64,000 nt of DNA from Agromyces sp. Marseille-P2726. Its GTDB lineage: Bacteria; Actinomycetota; Actinomycetes; Actinomycetales; Microbacteriaceae. The translations under genes were made by a program, and so were the position numbers. The stretch lies in assembly GCF_902809835.1 (NCBI RefSeq), contig NZ_CADDWM010000004.1:51910-115909 (forward strand), in the 5' to 3' direction. Below the pieces are notes generated by a model, which did not search any database, was not told the origin of the DNA, and saw only the letters and a list, made by a program, of their open reading frames with translations. This document shows, one piece after another, positions 43,176 through 52,071 of the stretch (its first letter is position 1; each line of letters starts with the position of its first letter).

Positions 43176-44441
43176 ATGACACGCGAGTCCACACTTCGGT
43201 TCGGCGCTCAGACCGACGAGGTGACGAGCCTGCTGCGCATCGTCAACCTCGTGCGAACCGGCGAGGCAACCACCCGCCCCGAGATCGGTCGAGTGACCGG
43301 ACTCGGCCGCGGCGTCGTGACGCAGCGAGTCGACCAGGCGATCGAGATGGGCTTCCTCGCCGACGGCGACTACGGTCCGTCGTCGGGCGGCCGAGCGCCG
43401 CGCACCCTGCGCTTCCGCTCCGACCAGGGCCGCATCGTGGTCTGCGCGCTCGGCGCTCTGCACATCCGCGTCGGCATCGCGTCGCTCGACGGCGACATCG
43501 TCGACCACATGCACGAGCCGTGGGACATCGCGCGCGGGCCCGCCGAGACCATCGAGCGGGCGCTCGAGATGCTCGACGAGATCCTCGCGCGCCACGATGA
43601 CGTGCCCGTGTGGGGCGTCGCCGTCGGCATCCCTGGCCCGGTCGACTTCGAAAGCGGCCGCCCGGTCGCCCCTCCCATCATGCCGGGGTGGAACGGCTTC
43701 GACGTTCGCCGCCGCTTCGAACAGCGATTCGACGCGCCGACCTGGGTCGACAACGACGTGAACCTGCTCGTGTTCAGTGAACGTGCTCGGCGCCAGGAGG
43801 AGGCGCTCGACCTCATCTTCTGCAAGGTCGGCTCGGGCATCGGCGCCGGCCTGCTGTCCCGCGGGCGGATCCACCGCGGCGCGAACGGCGCGGCCGGCGA
43901 CATCGGCCATGTGCGCGTGCGCGAGTCCGAGACGCAATGCCGCTGCGGCAAGGTCGGATGCCTCGAGGCGGAGGCCGGCGGATGGGCCCTCAAGCGCGAC
44001 GCCGAGGCCGCGGTCGAGGAGGGCGCGGGCGGCCCGCTCGCACGCCATGTCGCGGAGAACGTCGAGATCACGCCCGAGCTCATCTCGCTCGCCGCGGTCG
44101 ACGGTGACGCACTGGCGATCTCGCTGATCCAAAGGTCGGCCAGGCTCGTCGGGGAATCGATCGCGGCCCTGGTGAACATGTTCAACCCGGCGGTGATCGT
44201 GGTCGGCGGTGCGGTGTCCTCGGCAGGCGAGGTCTTCCTCGCAGAGGTCCGCCAGCGCGTCTACGAGCTCTCACTGCCCCTGGCCACGCGCGATCTCAGC
44301 ATCGTGCGATCCCACGGCGATGAGAAGGAACCTCTGCGCGGTGGCGCCGAGATGGTGCGCGAGCAGCTGTTCGACGCGACGTTCCCACGATGGTTCGCCC
44401 ACGGTCGCCCGTCGATCGACGCCATCGCGATGGCCTCATGA
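43176..44441 (+). CDS. ROK-family transcriptional regulator
   Basis: 421 residues from the ATG at 43176. An N-terminal winged HTH (about 12-70: RIVNLVRTGEATTRPEIGRVTGLG, then GGRAPRTLRF) is followed by a ROK sugar-kinase-like domain. That domain has VGIPGPVDFESGRPVAPP, WVDNDVNLL and the zinc-binding CRCGKVGCLEAEAG (about 255-268). The HTH marks it as a regulator (NagC/XylR type) and not a free kinase. Matching 12-bp sites stand before this gene, before the divergent dehydrogenase and before the ThuA gene, so it should control all three units in response to a sugar or keto-sugar. Confidence 0.9.
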   Translation: MTRESTLRFGAQTDEVTSLLRIVNLVRTGEATTRPEIGRVTGLGRGVVTQRVDQAIEMGFLADGDYGPSSGGRAPRTLRFRSDQGRIVVCALGALHIRVGIASLDGDIVDHMHEPWDIARGPAETIERALEMLDEILARHDDVPVWGVAVGIPGPVDFESGRPVAPPIMPGWNGFDVRRRFEQRFDAPTWVDNDVNLLVFSERARRQEEALDLIFCKVGSGIGAGLLSRGRIHRGANGAAGDIGHVRVRESETQCRCGKVGCLEAEAGGWALKRDAEAAVEEGAGGPLARHVAENVEITPELISLAAVDGDALAISLIQRSARLVGESIAALVNMFNPAVIVVGGAVSSAGEVFLAEVRQRVYELSLPLATRDLSIVRSHGDEKEPLRGGAEMVREQLFDATFPRWFAHGRPSIDAIAMAS

Positions 44442-44456
44442 ACGGCTTCTTCCTAC

Positions 44457-44468
44457 TTCTGACATAAC
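44457..44468. promoter_or_regulatory. ROK operator candidate site 3 (ThuA-CGD side)
   Basis: TTCTGACATAAC, the exact reverse complement of site 2, 59 bp before the ThuA ATG and just upstream of a TATCTT hexamer that may be the -10 box. Confidence 0.6.
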
Positions 44469-44526
44469 AGTGTATCTTCTCGTCTGAAGTGAGCGACGCT
44501 GCACACCAGACACGAAGGAGTGGGAC

Positions 44527-45402
44527 ATGCCCGGGGGCAAGATCTCGACGCTGATCATCACGGGAATGACGGACGTGCACCACGACTGGCGTGCGACCAC
44601 GCCCGCACTCACCCGACTCCTGGAAGGCACGGGGCGTTTCGACGTGCGCGTCACTGAGGAGTTCCGCGGCGCCACCGCTGCCACGCTGAAGCCGTACGAC
44701 CTCGTCATCGTGAACTACTACGGCCGGCACGATCCCTGGCGCGACGTACCCGAGGAACGATTCGGCCCCGAGGCGGAACGAGCCCTCTTCGAATTCGTCG
44801 CGAGCGGCAAGGGCTTTATCGCCTACCACCCGACGCTCGCCGGCGGCGTCGGGTGGGACCCCGAGTACGAGCGGCTCCTCGGCGGCGTGATGCGCGAGAC
44901 CACGTCGCGGCGCGCCCCCAACAACGACTTCCTCCTCCACACTGCCGACGAACATCCGATCACCGCCGGCTGGCCCGCCGAGTTCCCGCACTACGGTGAC
45001 GACCTCTACGTCGGGCTGAAATGGCCCGACGACGTGAAGAAGACCATCCTGCTCACCGGCTGGGACAATCCCCTGCGCTACACCCAGGTGCCATCGCAGT
45101 GGCGCGCTCTCCCGGGCATGGGCGACGAGCACCCGGTCGCCTGGACCGTGGAGTACGGCGCCGGTCGTGCGGTGTCGATCGGCATCGGTCACAACGTCGC
45201 CGCCATCGGGCACCCCGCGTTCCGCGCACTCTTCCCCCGCAGCGCGGAGTGGGCGGCCACTGGGCAGGTCACCATCCCGACCCCCGACGATCTCGGTGAC
45301 GCGATCGAGGGCGGCGACTGGTGGCCGACGACCCTGGAGCCCATGGTGCGGAAGATGTTCGACGAGTGGGTCGCCGCCGGCGAGCCCGCCGCGCAGAAGT
45401 GA
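44527..45402 (+). CDS. ThuA-domain protein
   Basis: 291 residues, ATG at 44527 with GAAGGAG at 44513-44519. The flavodoxin-like ThuA fold is shown by LIITGMTDVHHDWRATTPAL, DLVIVNYYGRHDPW, GKGFIAYHPTLAGG and PVAWTVEYGAGRAVSIGIGHN. ThuA proteins act with Gfo/Idh/MocA dehydrogenases in 3-keto-disaccharide catabolism (trehalose utilisation in rhizobia) and are thought to hydrolyse or transform 3-keto glycosides. Here it heads a three-gene set with a beta/alpha CGD-like pair, across from a Gfo/Idh/MocA gene, so 3-keto-sugar chemistry is the common theme. Confidence 0.85.
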   Translation: MPGGKISTLIITGMTDVHHDWRATTPALTRLLEGTGRFDVRVTEEFRGATAATLKPYDLVIVNYYGRHDPWRDVPEERFGPEAERALFEFVASGKGFIAYHPTLAGGVGWDPEYERLLGGVMRETTSRRAPNNDFLLHTADEHPITAGWPAEFPHYGDDLYVGLKWPDDVKKTILLTGWDNPLRYTQVPSQWRALPGMGDEHPVAWTVEYGAGRAVSIGIGHNVAAIGHPAFRALFPRSAEWAATGQVTIPTPDDLGDAIEGGDWWPTTLEPMVRKMFDEWVAAGEPAAQK

Positions 45403-45409
45403 CCTGCCC

Positions 45410-45823
45410 GTGACGCTCGCCGCGCTCCGCGATGACGCGCTCTCATCCAGTGACGACGGGTTCACCCTCCGACTCAGCCTGCCGTGGATCCGGTCGCTGC
45501 CGCTGTCGAGCCTCCACGAGCTCGAGGTCAGGATCGATGGCGATCGCATCGACGGGCTCCGCATCATGCTCGGCGACCGCCTGATCGAGTCCGAGCTCGT
45601 CTCACGAGAACGGGGCTGGTGGTTCCTGCAGGATCGCGTCGCGATTCGCGGGACACGGGTGCTCGAACCTGGCGCACACGACGTCGCCGTGTCCTTCCGG
45701 CTCGTCATCCCGTACCTTCAGGCCGGTACCGACGGCCCGCTCACCCTGCCGTTCCACGTCGCGCAGTCACTGGTGCTGGATGCACCGGCTGCGACCACAT
45801 CGGTCTCGCGCGATGTCGCTTGA
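45410..45823 (+). CDS. C-glycoside deglycosidase beta-type protein (DUF6379-like), copy 5
   Basis: 137 residues from the GTG at 45410, 8 bp after the ThuA stop. The hallmark strand is LRLSLPWIRSLPLSSLHELEVRIDG (compare LPWYRSLWLS), with WWFLQDRVAIRG and a final FRLVIPYLQAGTDGPLTLPFHVAQ. This is the same domain as the other beta copies, but Tyr of LPWYRS is Ile here. It is followed 16 bp downstream by its presumed alpha partner. Confidence 0.75.
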   Translation: MTLAALRDDALSSSDDGFTLRLSLPWIRSLPLSSLHELEVRIDGDRIDGLRIMLGDRLIESELVSRERGWWFLQDRVAIRGTRVLEPGAHDVAVSFRLVIPYLQAGTDGPLTLPFHVAQSLVLDAPAATTSVSRDVA

Positions 45824-45839
45824 CCCTCGAGGAATCACC

Positions 45840-46847
45840 GTGATCGATGAACTTCCCAGCGGATGGACGCAGACGGCGAGCGCCTTCAACTGGACCCCTG
45901 AGGTGATCCGCGCCGAGCGCCCGGCTCCCGACATCGCCGTCGGAATCGTGGCCGACGGCGTCAGCCCGGTCATCGAGTTGGAGCCCGGACAGCTTTGGCG
46001 ATCCTTCCCGGAGCCCGCCGACATCGAAGTGGACGCGCTGCGACGTGGACTCGACGGCGTGGGAGGCGCTGTGAGCATCGTCGGTGCGAGCCTCGATGAT
46101 TGGCTCGACACCGGCCGACGCCGCGACGATGACGAACGACTCGGGTTCCTCCTTCCCCAGTTGCACGCCGCACGCCGCGTCGGTGCAACCGCGGTGCGGT
46201 TGCCGATCGGCCAAGCCGGCGAGCCGCTCCTGCGGCGACTGGTCCCGACCCTGGGGGAACTCGACCTCGTGCTCTTCGAGGAGATCCAAGGGCAGCAGAC
46301 CCCCACGTCCGCTGCTGCGGCGGCCGCGATCGACGTGATCGCGCGCTTGGATGAGCCGCGCGTGCGGTTGCTGGTCGACATCAGCATGCTCATGCCGGCA
46401 CTCCCGTCGACCTACCTCGAGCAGCTGGCTGCAGCGGGCATCCCGAACCACCTGCTCGCGCGCCTTCGCGACGAGTGGCGCGACCCCAAGACGAACGACG
46501 TCGTCGTCGAGGTACTCCGATCGGGCACGGTTCCTCCCACCATCCACACCCTGTACATGAACCTGCTCGTACGATTCGGGCGATCGGACGCCGCTGACCT
46601 TCGCGACATCCTTCCGCTCGTCGGCGCGTTCCACCTGAAGTTCTGGGATCTCGACGACACCGACGACCGCGTGTCGGCCCCTCTCCGGGATCTCGGAGGG
46701 GAGCTGACGCGTGCGGGCTTCACCGGGACGCTGTGCAGCGAGTGGGGCGGACACGAATGGCTCGTCGACGCGGATGCCACAGACATGACCCGCCGTCATC
46801 TCGCGCTCGCGCGCGACGTACTGCTGCAGGCCGCCGCTGGGAATTGA
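45840..46847 (+). CDS. C-glycoside deglycosidase alpha-like TIM-barrel protein, copy 5 (diverged)
   Basis: 335 residues from the GTG at 45840, chosen for GAGGAA at 45829-45834; an ATG at 45813 would overlap the beta gene. The barrel can be aligned with copy 1 through LLVDISMLMPALPSTYLEQLA, DILPLVGAFHLKFWDLDD and FTGTLCSEWGGHEW. Four presumed metal ligands are kept (E148, D180, H265, E301), but the His following the first Glu (EIH in other copies) is Gln (Q150). The N-terminal third is degenerate. It is a candidate for a related lyase or epimerase with another substrate, paired with the upstream beta protein. Confidence 0.7.
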   Translation: MIDELPSGWTQTASAFNWTPEVIRAERPAPDIAVGIVADGVSPVIELEPGQLWRSFPEPADIEVDALRRGLDGVGGAVSIVGASLDDWLDTGRRRDDDERLGFLLPQLHAARRVGATAVRLPIGQAGEPLLRRLVPTLGELDLVLFEEIQGQQTPTSAAAAAAIDVIARLDEPRVRLLVDISMLMPALPSTYLEQLAAAGIPNHLLARLRDEWRDPKTNDVVVEVLRSGTVPPTIHTLYMNLLVRFGRSDAADLRDILPLVGAFHLKFWDLDDTDDRVSAPLRDLGGELTRAGFTGTLCSEWGGHEWLVDADATDMTRRHLALARDVLLQAAAGN

Positions 46848-46942
46848 CGTCGTCACGCATCACCTCGCGCGATGTCCTAGCGGGGAAGATAGACGCCGCT
46901 GATAGACTGATGGTCCATCCTCACCCGAAGGAACACGACGAC

Positions 46943-47875
46943 GTGGCCGACCAATCCCCGCTCTCCAGGCTCGACCTGAATCTGCTGGTCTCACTCGACG
47001 CGCTGCTCACCGAGCGAAGCGTCACGCGGGCGGCTGAACGGCTGCATCTCAGCCAGCCGGCGCTCAGCGCATCGCTCGCCCGACTCCGCACGCACTTCAA
47101 CGACCCGATCCTCGCCAGGACCGGGAACACCTATGAGCTGACCCCGCTGGCATCGCGCCTCTCCGAACACACCGCCGCGGCCCTCGACGCCGCCCGTCGG
47201 GTCTTCGAGAGCCAGGCCGAGTGGGATCCGAGCGAATCGACGCGCGAGTTCTCCATCTACGGCTCCGACTACAGTGTCTCGACAATGGGGCGACGCATCG
47301 CCGCTCTGGCGGCGGATCGTGCCCCCGGGGTGCGCTTCCGCTTCATGATGCACAACCCGCAGATCGTCGACGACGCCGCGAATCGACTCCGCGGCTCCGA
47401 CGCCCTGCTCATGCCCCACGGCTTTCTCACCGACCTGCCGTTCACCGACCTCTGGACCGACACGTGGGTGGTGATCGCCTCCGACGACAACACCGCCATC
47501 GGCGACGAGGTGACCCTCGAAGACGTCGGACGACTTCCCTGGGTGTTCACGTACCTGTCCCGCTCGGCCTTCACCTCGGCCACGCGGCAGATCCAACAGC
47601 TCGGCATCGAGCCCCGGGTCGAGGCGGTCGTCGAGAGCTTCCTGGCGATGCCGATGTTCGTCGCGGGAAGCGATCGCCTCGGGCTGATCCAGGCCGGACT
47701 CGCGGACTACGCCCGCGACGTGGGTGGCGTGCGGGTGCTGGAGCCGCCGTTCGCGGCGACACCCATCCACAACGCGATGTGGTGGCATCCGGTGCACCGC
47801 CGTGATCCCGAACACGAGTGGCTGCGCAACCTCGCCGTCGAGGCGGCGAGCGATCTGCGGTCCGAGGCGGCCTGA
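46943..47875 (+). CDS. LysR-family transcriptional regulator (NodD/NahR-like)
   Basis: 310 residues from the GTG at 46943 with GAAGGAA upstream; an in-frame ATG at 46910 is the alternative. The HTH region DLNLLVSLDALLTERSVTRAAERLHLSQPALSASLARLR (first half, about 9-47) is the form typical of the Nod/Nah/LinR branch. That branch often answers aromatic or flavonoid inducers. An effector-binding domain follows to the end. It is convergent with the FAH gene, only 10 bp away. Its position between the glycoside genes and the aromatic operon makes it the natural candidate to sense aglycone. Confidence 0.88.
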   Translation: MADQSPLSRLDLNLLVSLDALLTERSVTRAAERLHLSQPALSASLARLRTHFNDPILARTGNTYELTPLASRLSEHTAAALDAARRVFESQAEWDPSESTREFSIYGSDYSVSTMGRRIAALAADRAPGVRFRFMMHNPQIVDDAANRLRGSDALLMPHGFLTDLPFTDLWTDTWVVIASDDNTAIGDEVTLEDVGRLPWVFTYLSRSAFTSATRQIQQLGIEPRVEAVVESFLAMPMFVAGSDRLGLIQAGLADYARDVGGVRVLEPPFAATPIHNAMWWHPVHRRDPEHEWLRNLAVEAASDLRSEAA

Positions 47876-47885
47876 CCGCCTTCCG

Positions 47886-48869
47886 TCACGTCCGTTCGCG
47901 AGCCCGCGAGCGCCGCTGGGCGGGCGGGATGGCAGGAACCCCGTGAGCGCGGCCGACGACATTTCGGATCTCGCCGACGCGCTCGACCCGCATGACCACT
48001 TCGTCGCCCGCGGCGAGTGGGGGCGGCGTCAGCTCTCCTGCTCGCCCCCACAGCTCCGCGAGGCACCCGCCGTTGCCGGCCGTGCCCGACCCGAGCACAT
48101 CGCCGGGAACGACGCGCGAGTCGCGCGAGGCGTAGGCGACGAGGTCGCCGAAGGGCCACCCCATGTTCGAGAGCAGGTCGTTGCCGACGCGGCGGCCGTT
48201 CACGGAGACCTCCATGCGGATCGGCAGGAAGCCCTCATCGTCGACGAGGTCGTCGAACTCGTCGGCGGTCACGATCCATGGCCCGAGGGTCGTGGCGAAG
48301 TCTTTGCCCTTGGCCGGCCCGAGCCGCACCTTCATCTCCCGTCCCTGCACGTCGCGGGCCGACCAGTCGTTGAAGATCGTGTACCCGAAGATGTGGCTCG
48401 CGGCGTCGGCCGGTGCCAGGGCGCGGCCGTCGGAGCCCGCGACCGCGCCGATCACCGCGCCCACCTCGAGCTCGAAGTCGAGCCGCTCGGTCGCCGGCGG
48501 TCGAACCTCGGCTCCGGTCGCGATGATCGAGTGCGGGTTGGTGAAGTAGAAGGTCGGGAACTCGTACCACTCGTCGGCCACGTGGCTCGCGCCGTCGACC
48601 GAAGCGGTGACGCCCTCGACGTGCTCCTCGAACGCCACGAAGTCGCGCACGCTCGCGGGCACCAGCGGGGCGAGCAGCTCCACGGAGTCGAGCGGGACAG
48701 CGGATGCCGCAGCCTCACCCACGACCTCGGCGGCGAGCGCGGGCAGCTCGGCGAGCCCGGCCGCGAGCACGTCGGCCACCGTCATGCCGCGCGGGAAGCG
48801 CACGACACGGTCGTCGATGACGAACCCCTCCCCGACGGCACCGTCGTGGCTCCACCTGGCGATCCTCAC
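47886..48869 (-). CDS. fumarylacetoacetate-hydrolase-family protein, copy 1
   Basis: 327 residues. Family features: VRDFVAFEEHVEGV, FYFTNPHSIIATGAEVRPP, the metal-binding LDFELEVGAVIG, YTIFNDWSARDVQ, LGPAKGKDFATTLGPWIVTADEFDD and a closing GTAGNGGCLAELWG. Members hydrolyse or isomerise C-C bonds of oxo-acids made by ring cleavage. It is the last gene of the minus-strand aromatic operon, overlapping the amidohydrolase by 4 bases. The likely substrate is a ring-fission product. Confidence 0.88.
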   Translation of the reverse strand: MRIARWSHDGAVGEGFVIDDRVVRFPRGMTVADVLAAGLAELPALAAEVVGEAAASAVPLDSVELLAPLVPASVRDFVAFEEHVEGVTASVDGASHVADEWYEFPTFYFTNPHSIIATGAEVRPPATERLDFELEVGAVIGAVAGSDGRALAPADAASHIFGYTIFNDWSARDVQGREMKVRLGPAKGKDFATTLGPWIVTADEFDDLVDDEGFLPIRMEVSVNGRRVGNDLLSNMGWPFGDLVAYASRDSRVVPGDVLGSGTAGNGGCLAELWGRAGELTPPPLAAGDEVVMRVERVGEIRNVVGRAHGVPAIPPAQRRSRARERT

Positions 48870-49915
48870 GCGACCACCCGGCCCCGGAGTCGGGCCGGCA
48901 ACAGCTCGGCTGCGTTCCCCGAGAGGATCGCCAGCTCGTCGGACTCCGCGAGACCGGCGTCGCGCACGCGCTCGACCGGGTCATCGACGCCCATGTCGAA
49001 GGGGTAGTCGGTGCCGAGCAGCACCCGGTCCGCGCCGACCGCCTCGACCAGCGCCCGCAGGGCCGTCGGCGTGTGCACGAGCGAATCGAACCGCAGACGT
49101 CGCAGGTACGACGAGGGCACCTCGCGACATCCGCGGGCCTCGGGACGCACCTGCCACGCGTGATCGGACCGACCCAGGAACGTCGGCAGGTACCCGCCGC
49201 CGTGCGCCGCGATGATGCGCAGCTTCGGATGCCGGTCGAAGACGCCGGAGAAGATGAGGTGCGAGAGCGCGACGGCGTTCTCGACCGGCTGTCCGACGGT
49301 GTTCGAGAGGTAATAGCGGTCGAGCCGCTCGTCAAGGCTGCAGCCGAACGGGTGCAAGAACACGATGGCGTCGAGCTCGACGGCGCGCATCCAGAAGGGC
49401 TCGAGCCGCTCGTCGGAGAGCTCGACGTCGCCCGCGAACGATGAGAGCTCGACCCCGACCAGCCCGTTCGCGACCATGGCGTCGTCGAGCGCGTCGACGA
49501 CCAGGTGCGGATGCTGCAGCGGCACGAGTCCGAGCCCGAGCAGCCGGTTGGGCGAGCCCGCGACGTGCTCGGCGATCGCGCGATTCGCCTCCCGCGCTGC
49601 CCAGGCGGCGAGTTCCTCGCCGGCCCACGGATAATAATGCGACGGCGATGGCGAGACGACCTGTGCGTCGACGCCCTGACGATCCATCTCCCCGAGGCGC
49701 GCGTCGAGCGATGTGAGCAGCGGCATCCGCTCGCCGATCATGCGCCCCGAGGCGGCGAGGCTCTCGTGGCCGTTGCGGCGCGCCTCGAGCGCCTGCGCCG
49801 CCGCGAAGCCCTGGGGGTCGCGCTCGGCAATGGCGGCCTGCAACGCGGGCAGAAGCAGGTGCGCGTGCACGTCGACGATGGGCGACGCGGCGTGGAGCGA
49901 CGATGCGGCGGTCAT
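48866..49915 (-). CDS. amidohydrolase-2-family protein (ACMSD/decarboxylase-like)
   Basis: 349 residues from the ATG at 49915, overlapping the monooxygenase stop by 4 bases. VDVHAHLLLP gives the metal HxH, SNTVGQPVENAVALSHLIFSGVFDRHPKLRIIAAHGGGYLPTFLGR (middle part; key HGGG His about 243) and LLGTDYPFDMG (Asp about 296) complete the site. This subfamily contains aminocarboxymuconate-semialdehyde and resorcylate decarboxylases as well as hydrolases of ring-cleavage products. In this operon it would remove CO2 from a carboxylated ring or ring-fission product. Confidence 0.85.
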   Translation of the reverse strand: MTAASSLHAASPIVDVHAHLLLPALQAAIAERDPQGFAAAQALEARRNGHESLAASGRMIGERMPLLTSLDARLGEMDRQGVDAQVVSPSPSHYYPWAGEELAAWAAREANRAIAEHVAGSPNRLLGLGLVPLQHPHLVVDALDDAMVANGLVGVELSSFAGDVELSDERLEPFWMRAVELDAIVFLHPFGCSLDERLDRYYLSNTVGQPVENAVALSHLIFSGVFDRHPKLRIIAAHGGGYLPTFLGRSDHAWQVRPEARGCREVPSSYLRRLRFDSLVHTPTALRALVEAVGADRVLLGTDYPFDMGVDDPVERVRDAGLAESDELAILSGNAAELLPARLRGRVVA

Positions 49916-51045
49916 GCCGGCTCGCTCACGAGCGTGGCGATGCGTCGCATGAGGCCGGGGACGTCGGCGTGCTGCACGTGGTCGATCTGCCACTGACCGA
50001 GCTGCACGGATGCCTCGACGACCTCGGTCGCGCGCGGAAGCCGTCGCGCGTGGAACTCGTCCCAGAGCGCCTGATCGACGTCGTCGCGGTCGAGCAGCAG
50101 CTCGGCGAGCACGAGCGCGTCCTCGGCCGCCTGCGCCGCGCCCTGCGCGATAGTGGGCGGGCAGCTGTGCGCGGCCTCCCCGATGATGACGACCCGACCG
50201 CGATTCCACGCCTCGGGGACCACGTGCTTCGTGAACCATGTGTAGTTGACTCGTGAGGCGTCATCGAGCGACTCGCGGATCTCGTTCCACGGACCGCCGT
50301 ACGCCTGCGACAGCTCCTTCATGACTCTCACGCCCTCCGCGGGCGAGAGCAGGTGCCGATCCTGGGCGGGCTCCACCAGATAGGCGTACATCATCTCCTC
50401 GCTCGTCGGGCAGTATCCGGCGATGTAGACCGGGCCGCCGTAGTAGAGGTCGGTCTGCGTGACGTCCTTCGGGCGCGGCACGAAGGCGCGCCAGATGCCC
50501 ATTCCGGTGCGCTCGGGCTGGACGTCGATACCGAGTTGCCTGCGGATGTCGGAGTGCAGGCCATCTGCGCCGATGAGGAGGTCGAATCGACCCGTCGATC
50601 CGTCGGAGAGGGTCACGTCGACGCCGTCGTCGTCCTGCGTGAAGCTCGTCACGGTCGTGCCGTAGTGGATCCGGGCGCCCAGCTCGATAGCCCGATCGGC
50701 GAGGATGCGGGCGAGGTCGGGGCGGTACATGCCGGCGACCGCCGGGTACTCGGGACCGCCCGTCCGTGCGTCGGGAATCTGCGCGATGACCGGGGCGTCG
50801 GGGCCGGGAGCCCGCAGGCCGGTCTGGTCGAAGGTATAGCCGGCCTCCTTCACCTTCCCCCACACTCCCAGTCGGTCGAACACCCGCAGGGCGTTGCCCT
50901 GAAGGGTGATGCCGGAGCCGAGGGCGGACAGGTCGGGCTTCTGCTCGAAGACGTCGACCTCGACGCCGCCCTCGGCGAGGAGGATGGCTGCTGCGGTGCC
51001 GGCCACGCCGGAGCCGACGATGGCGACGCGGGATACAGCGGTCAT
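49912..51045 (-). CDS. FAD-dependent aromatic monooxygenase
   Basis: 377 residues. VAIVGSGVAGTAAAILLAEGG is the FAD loop, FDLLIGADGLHSDIRRQLG the DG motif, and GRVVIIGEAAHSCPPTIAQGAAQAAEDALVLAELL the GD-like second FAD motif (with GE in place of the usual GD). It is a single-component class-A flavin hydroxylase of the salicylate/3-hydroxybenzoate-hydroxylase kind. It prepares an aromatic ring for cleavage by hydroxylation with NAD(P)H and O2. It is separated by 30 bp from the cyclase gene upstream. Confidence 0.88.
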   Translation of the reverse strand: MTAVSRVAIVGSGVAGTAAAILLAEGGVEVDVFEQKPDLSALGSGITLQGNALRVFDRLGVWGKVKEAGYTFDQTGLRAPGPDAPVIAQIPDARTGGPEYPAVAGMYRPDLARILADRAIELGARIHYGTTVTSFTQDDDGVDVTLSDGSTGRFDLLIGADGLHSDIRRQLGIDVQPERTGMGIWRAFVPRPKDVTQTDLYYGGPVYIAGYCPTSEEMMYAYLVEPAQDRHLLSPAEGVRVMKELSQAYGGPWNEIRESLDDASRVNYTWFTKHVVPEAWNRGRVVIIGEAAHSCPPTIAQGAAQAAEDALVLAELLLDRDDVDQALWDEFHARRLPRATEVVEASVQLGQWQIDHVQHADVPGLMRRIATLVSEPA

Positions 51046-51075
51046 TGGTGGGTCCCTTCTTGTGCAGATTCGGGT

Positions 51076-52071
51076 CTACTTGAGTGCGATCGGGTTGACG
51101 GGGGAGCCAACGGCGCCGGTGATGGGCAGGGGCGGTGCGACGAGGAGGAACTCGTAGACACCATCGACGGCACAGTCGGCGGCGAGCGCCTCGAGATCCC
51201 ACATCTCACCGATCGTGAGACCCATGTTCGGGATGACGACCTGATGCAGCGGCTGGAAGGCGTCGTCGAATTCGTTCGGTCGCACCTCGAAGCCCCACGT
51301 ATCGGTCGCGATCGCCGCGATCTCGGTGCGGTGCAGCCAGCCGGCTGTGGTGAACGAGAGTCCGGCGCTCGGCCCCCCGGCATAGCCGTTCCAGCCCTCG
51401 CGGAGTGCTCGGGCGTAGCGGCCCGTGCGAACGAGCACGAGGTCTCCGCGGCCGACGTCGCTCGTCGCGCCCTGCGCCGCAATGCACGCCTCCAGGTCCT
51501 CGATCGTGATGGCATAGCCGTCGGGCAACTCGGCTCCCTCGGGCCGCAGGAACCGGCCAACGTCGAGCAGCACGCCCCTGCCGATGATGGCGGATGCCGC
51601 GTGCTCGATGCCCGTGACGAGGTCGCCCTCGCTCGTGACGACCGACCCGGCCGGTCGCCCGTTCCAGGCCATGCCCCGGTCGAAGATGTGGCCGAGGCCG
51701 TCCCACTGGGTGGAGCACTGCAGCGGCATGGCGATGACGTCGTCGGCCCCGCCGATGCCGTGAGGGAAGCCCTGGGTGCCGGCCGCGGCATCCGTGCCCG
51801 TGTCGAGCATGGTGTGCACCGGATTCGTGCGGCGGCGCCAGCCCTGTTGCGGGCCGTTCATGTCGAAGGGCTGCGAGAGCGAGAAGCTCGCCCCCCGGCG
51901 CACGAGGGTTGCGGCGCGGGCACGCTCGGCGTCGCCGATGAAGTTGAGCGTGCCGAGGCGGTCGTCGTCGCCCCAACGGCCCCAGTTGCGGTACGCCTCG
52001 GCGGCCTCGGCGACGTGGCGTGCGGGGTCGGTGCGGTCGAGCTCTGCAGGGTCTTCGGTCGGGGCGGTCAC
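51076..52071 (-). CDS. cyclase-family metal-dependent hydrolase
   Basis: 331 residues. The metal region reads MPLQCSTQWDGLGHIFDRG (about 115-133), the cyclase/kynurenine-formamidase motif with Gln in the usual His place, followed by GRGVLLDVGRFL and DLVLVRTGRYA. Members hydrolyse amides, lactones or ring-derived oxo compounds. Long forms of about 330 residues like this one are common in aromatic-catabolic operons. It overlaps the upstream FAH-family gene by 4 bases. Confidence 0.85.
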   Translation of the reverse strand: MTAPTEDPAELDRTDPARHVAEAAEAYRNWGRWGDDDRLGTLNFIGDAERARAATLVRRGASFSLSQPFDMNGPQQGWRRRTNPVHTMLDTGTDAAAGTQGFPHGIGGADDVIAMPLQCSTQWDGLGHIFDRGMAWNGRPAGSVVTSEGDLVTGIEHAASAIIGRGVLLDVGRFLRPEGAELPDGYAITIEDLEACIAAQGATSDVGRGDLVLVRTGRYARALREGWNGYAGGPSAGLSFTTAGWLHRTEIAAIATDTWGFEVRPNEFDDAFQPLHQVVIPNMGLTIGEMWDLEALAADCAVDGVYEFLLVAPPLPITGAVGSPVNPIALK

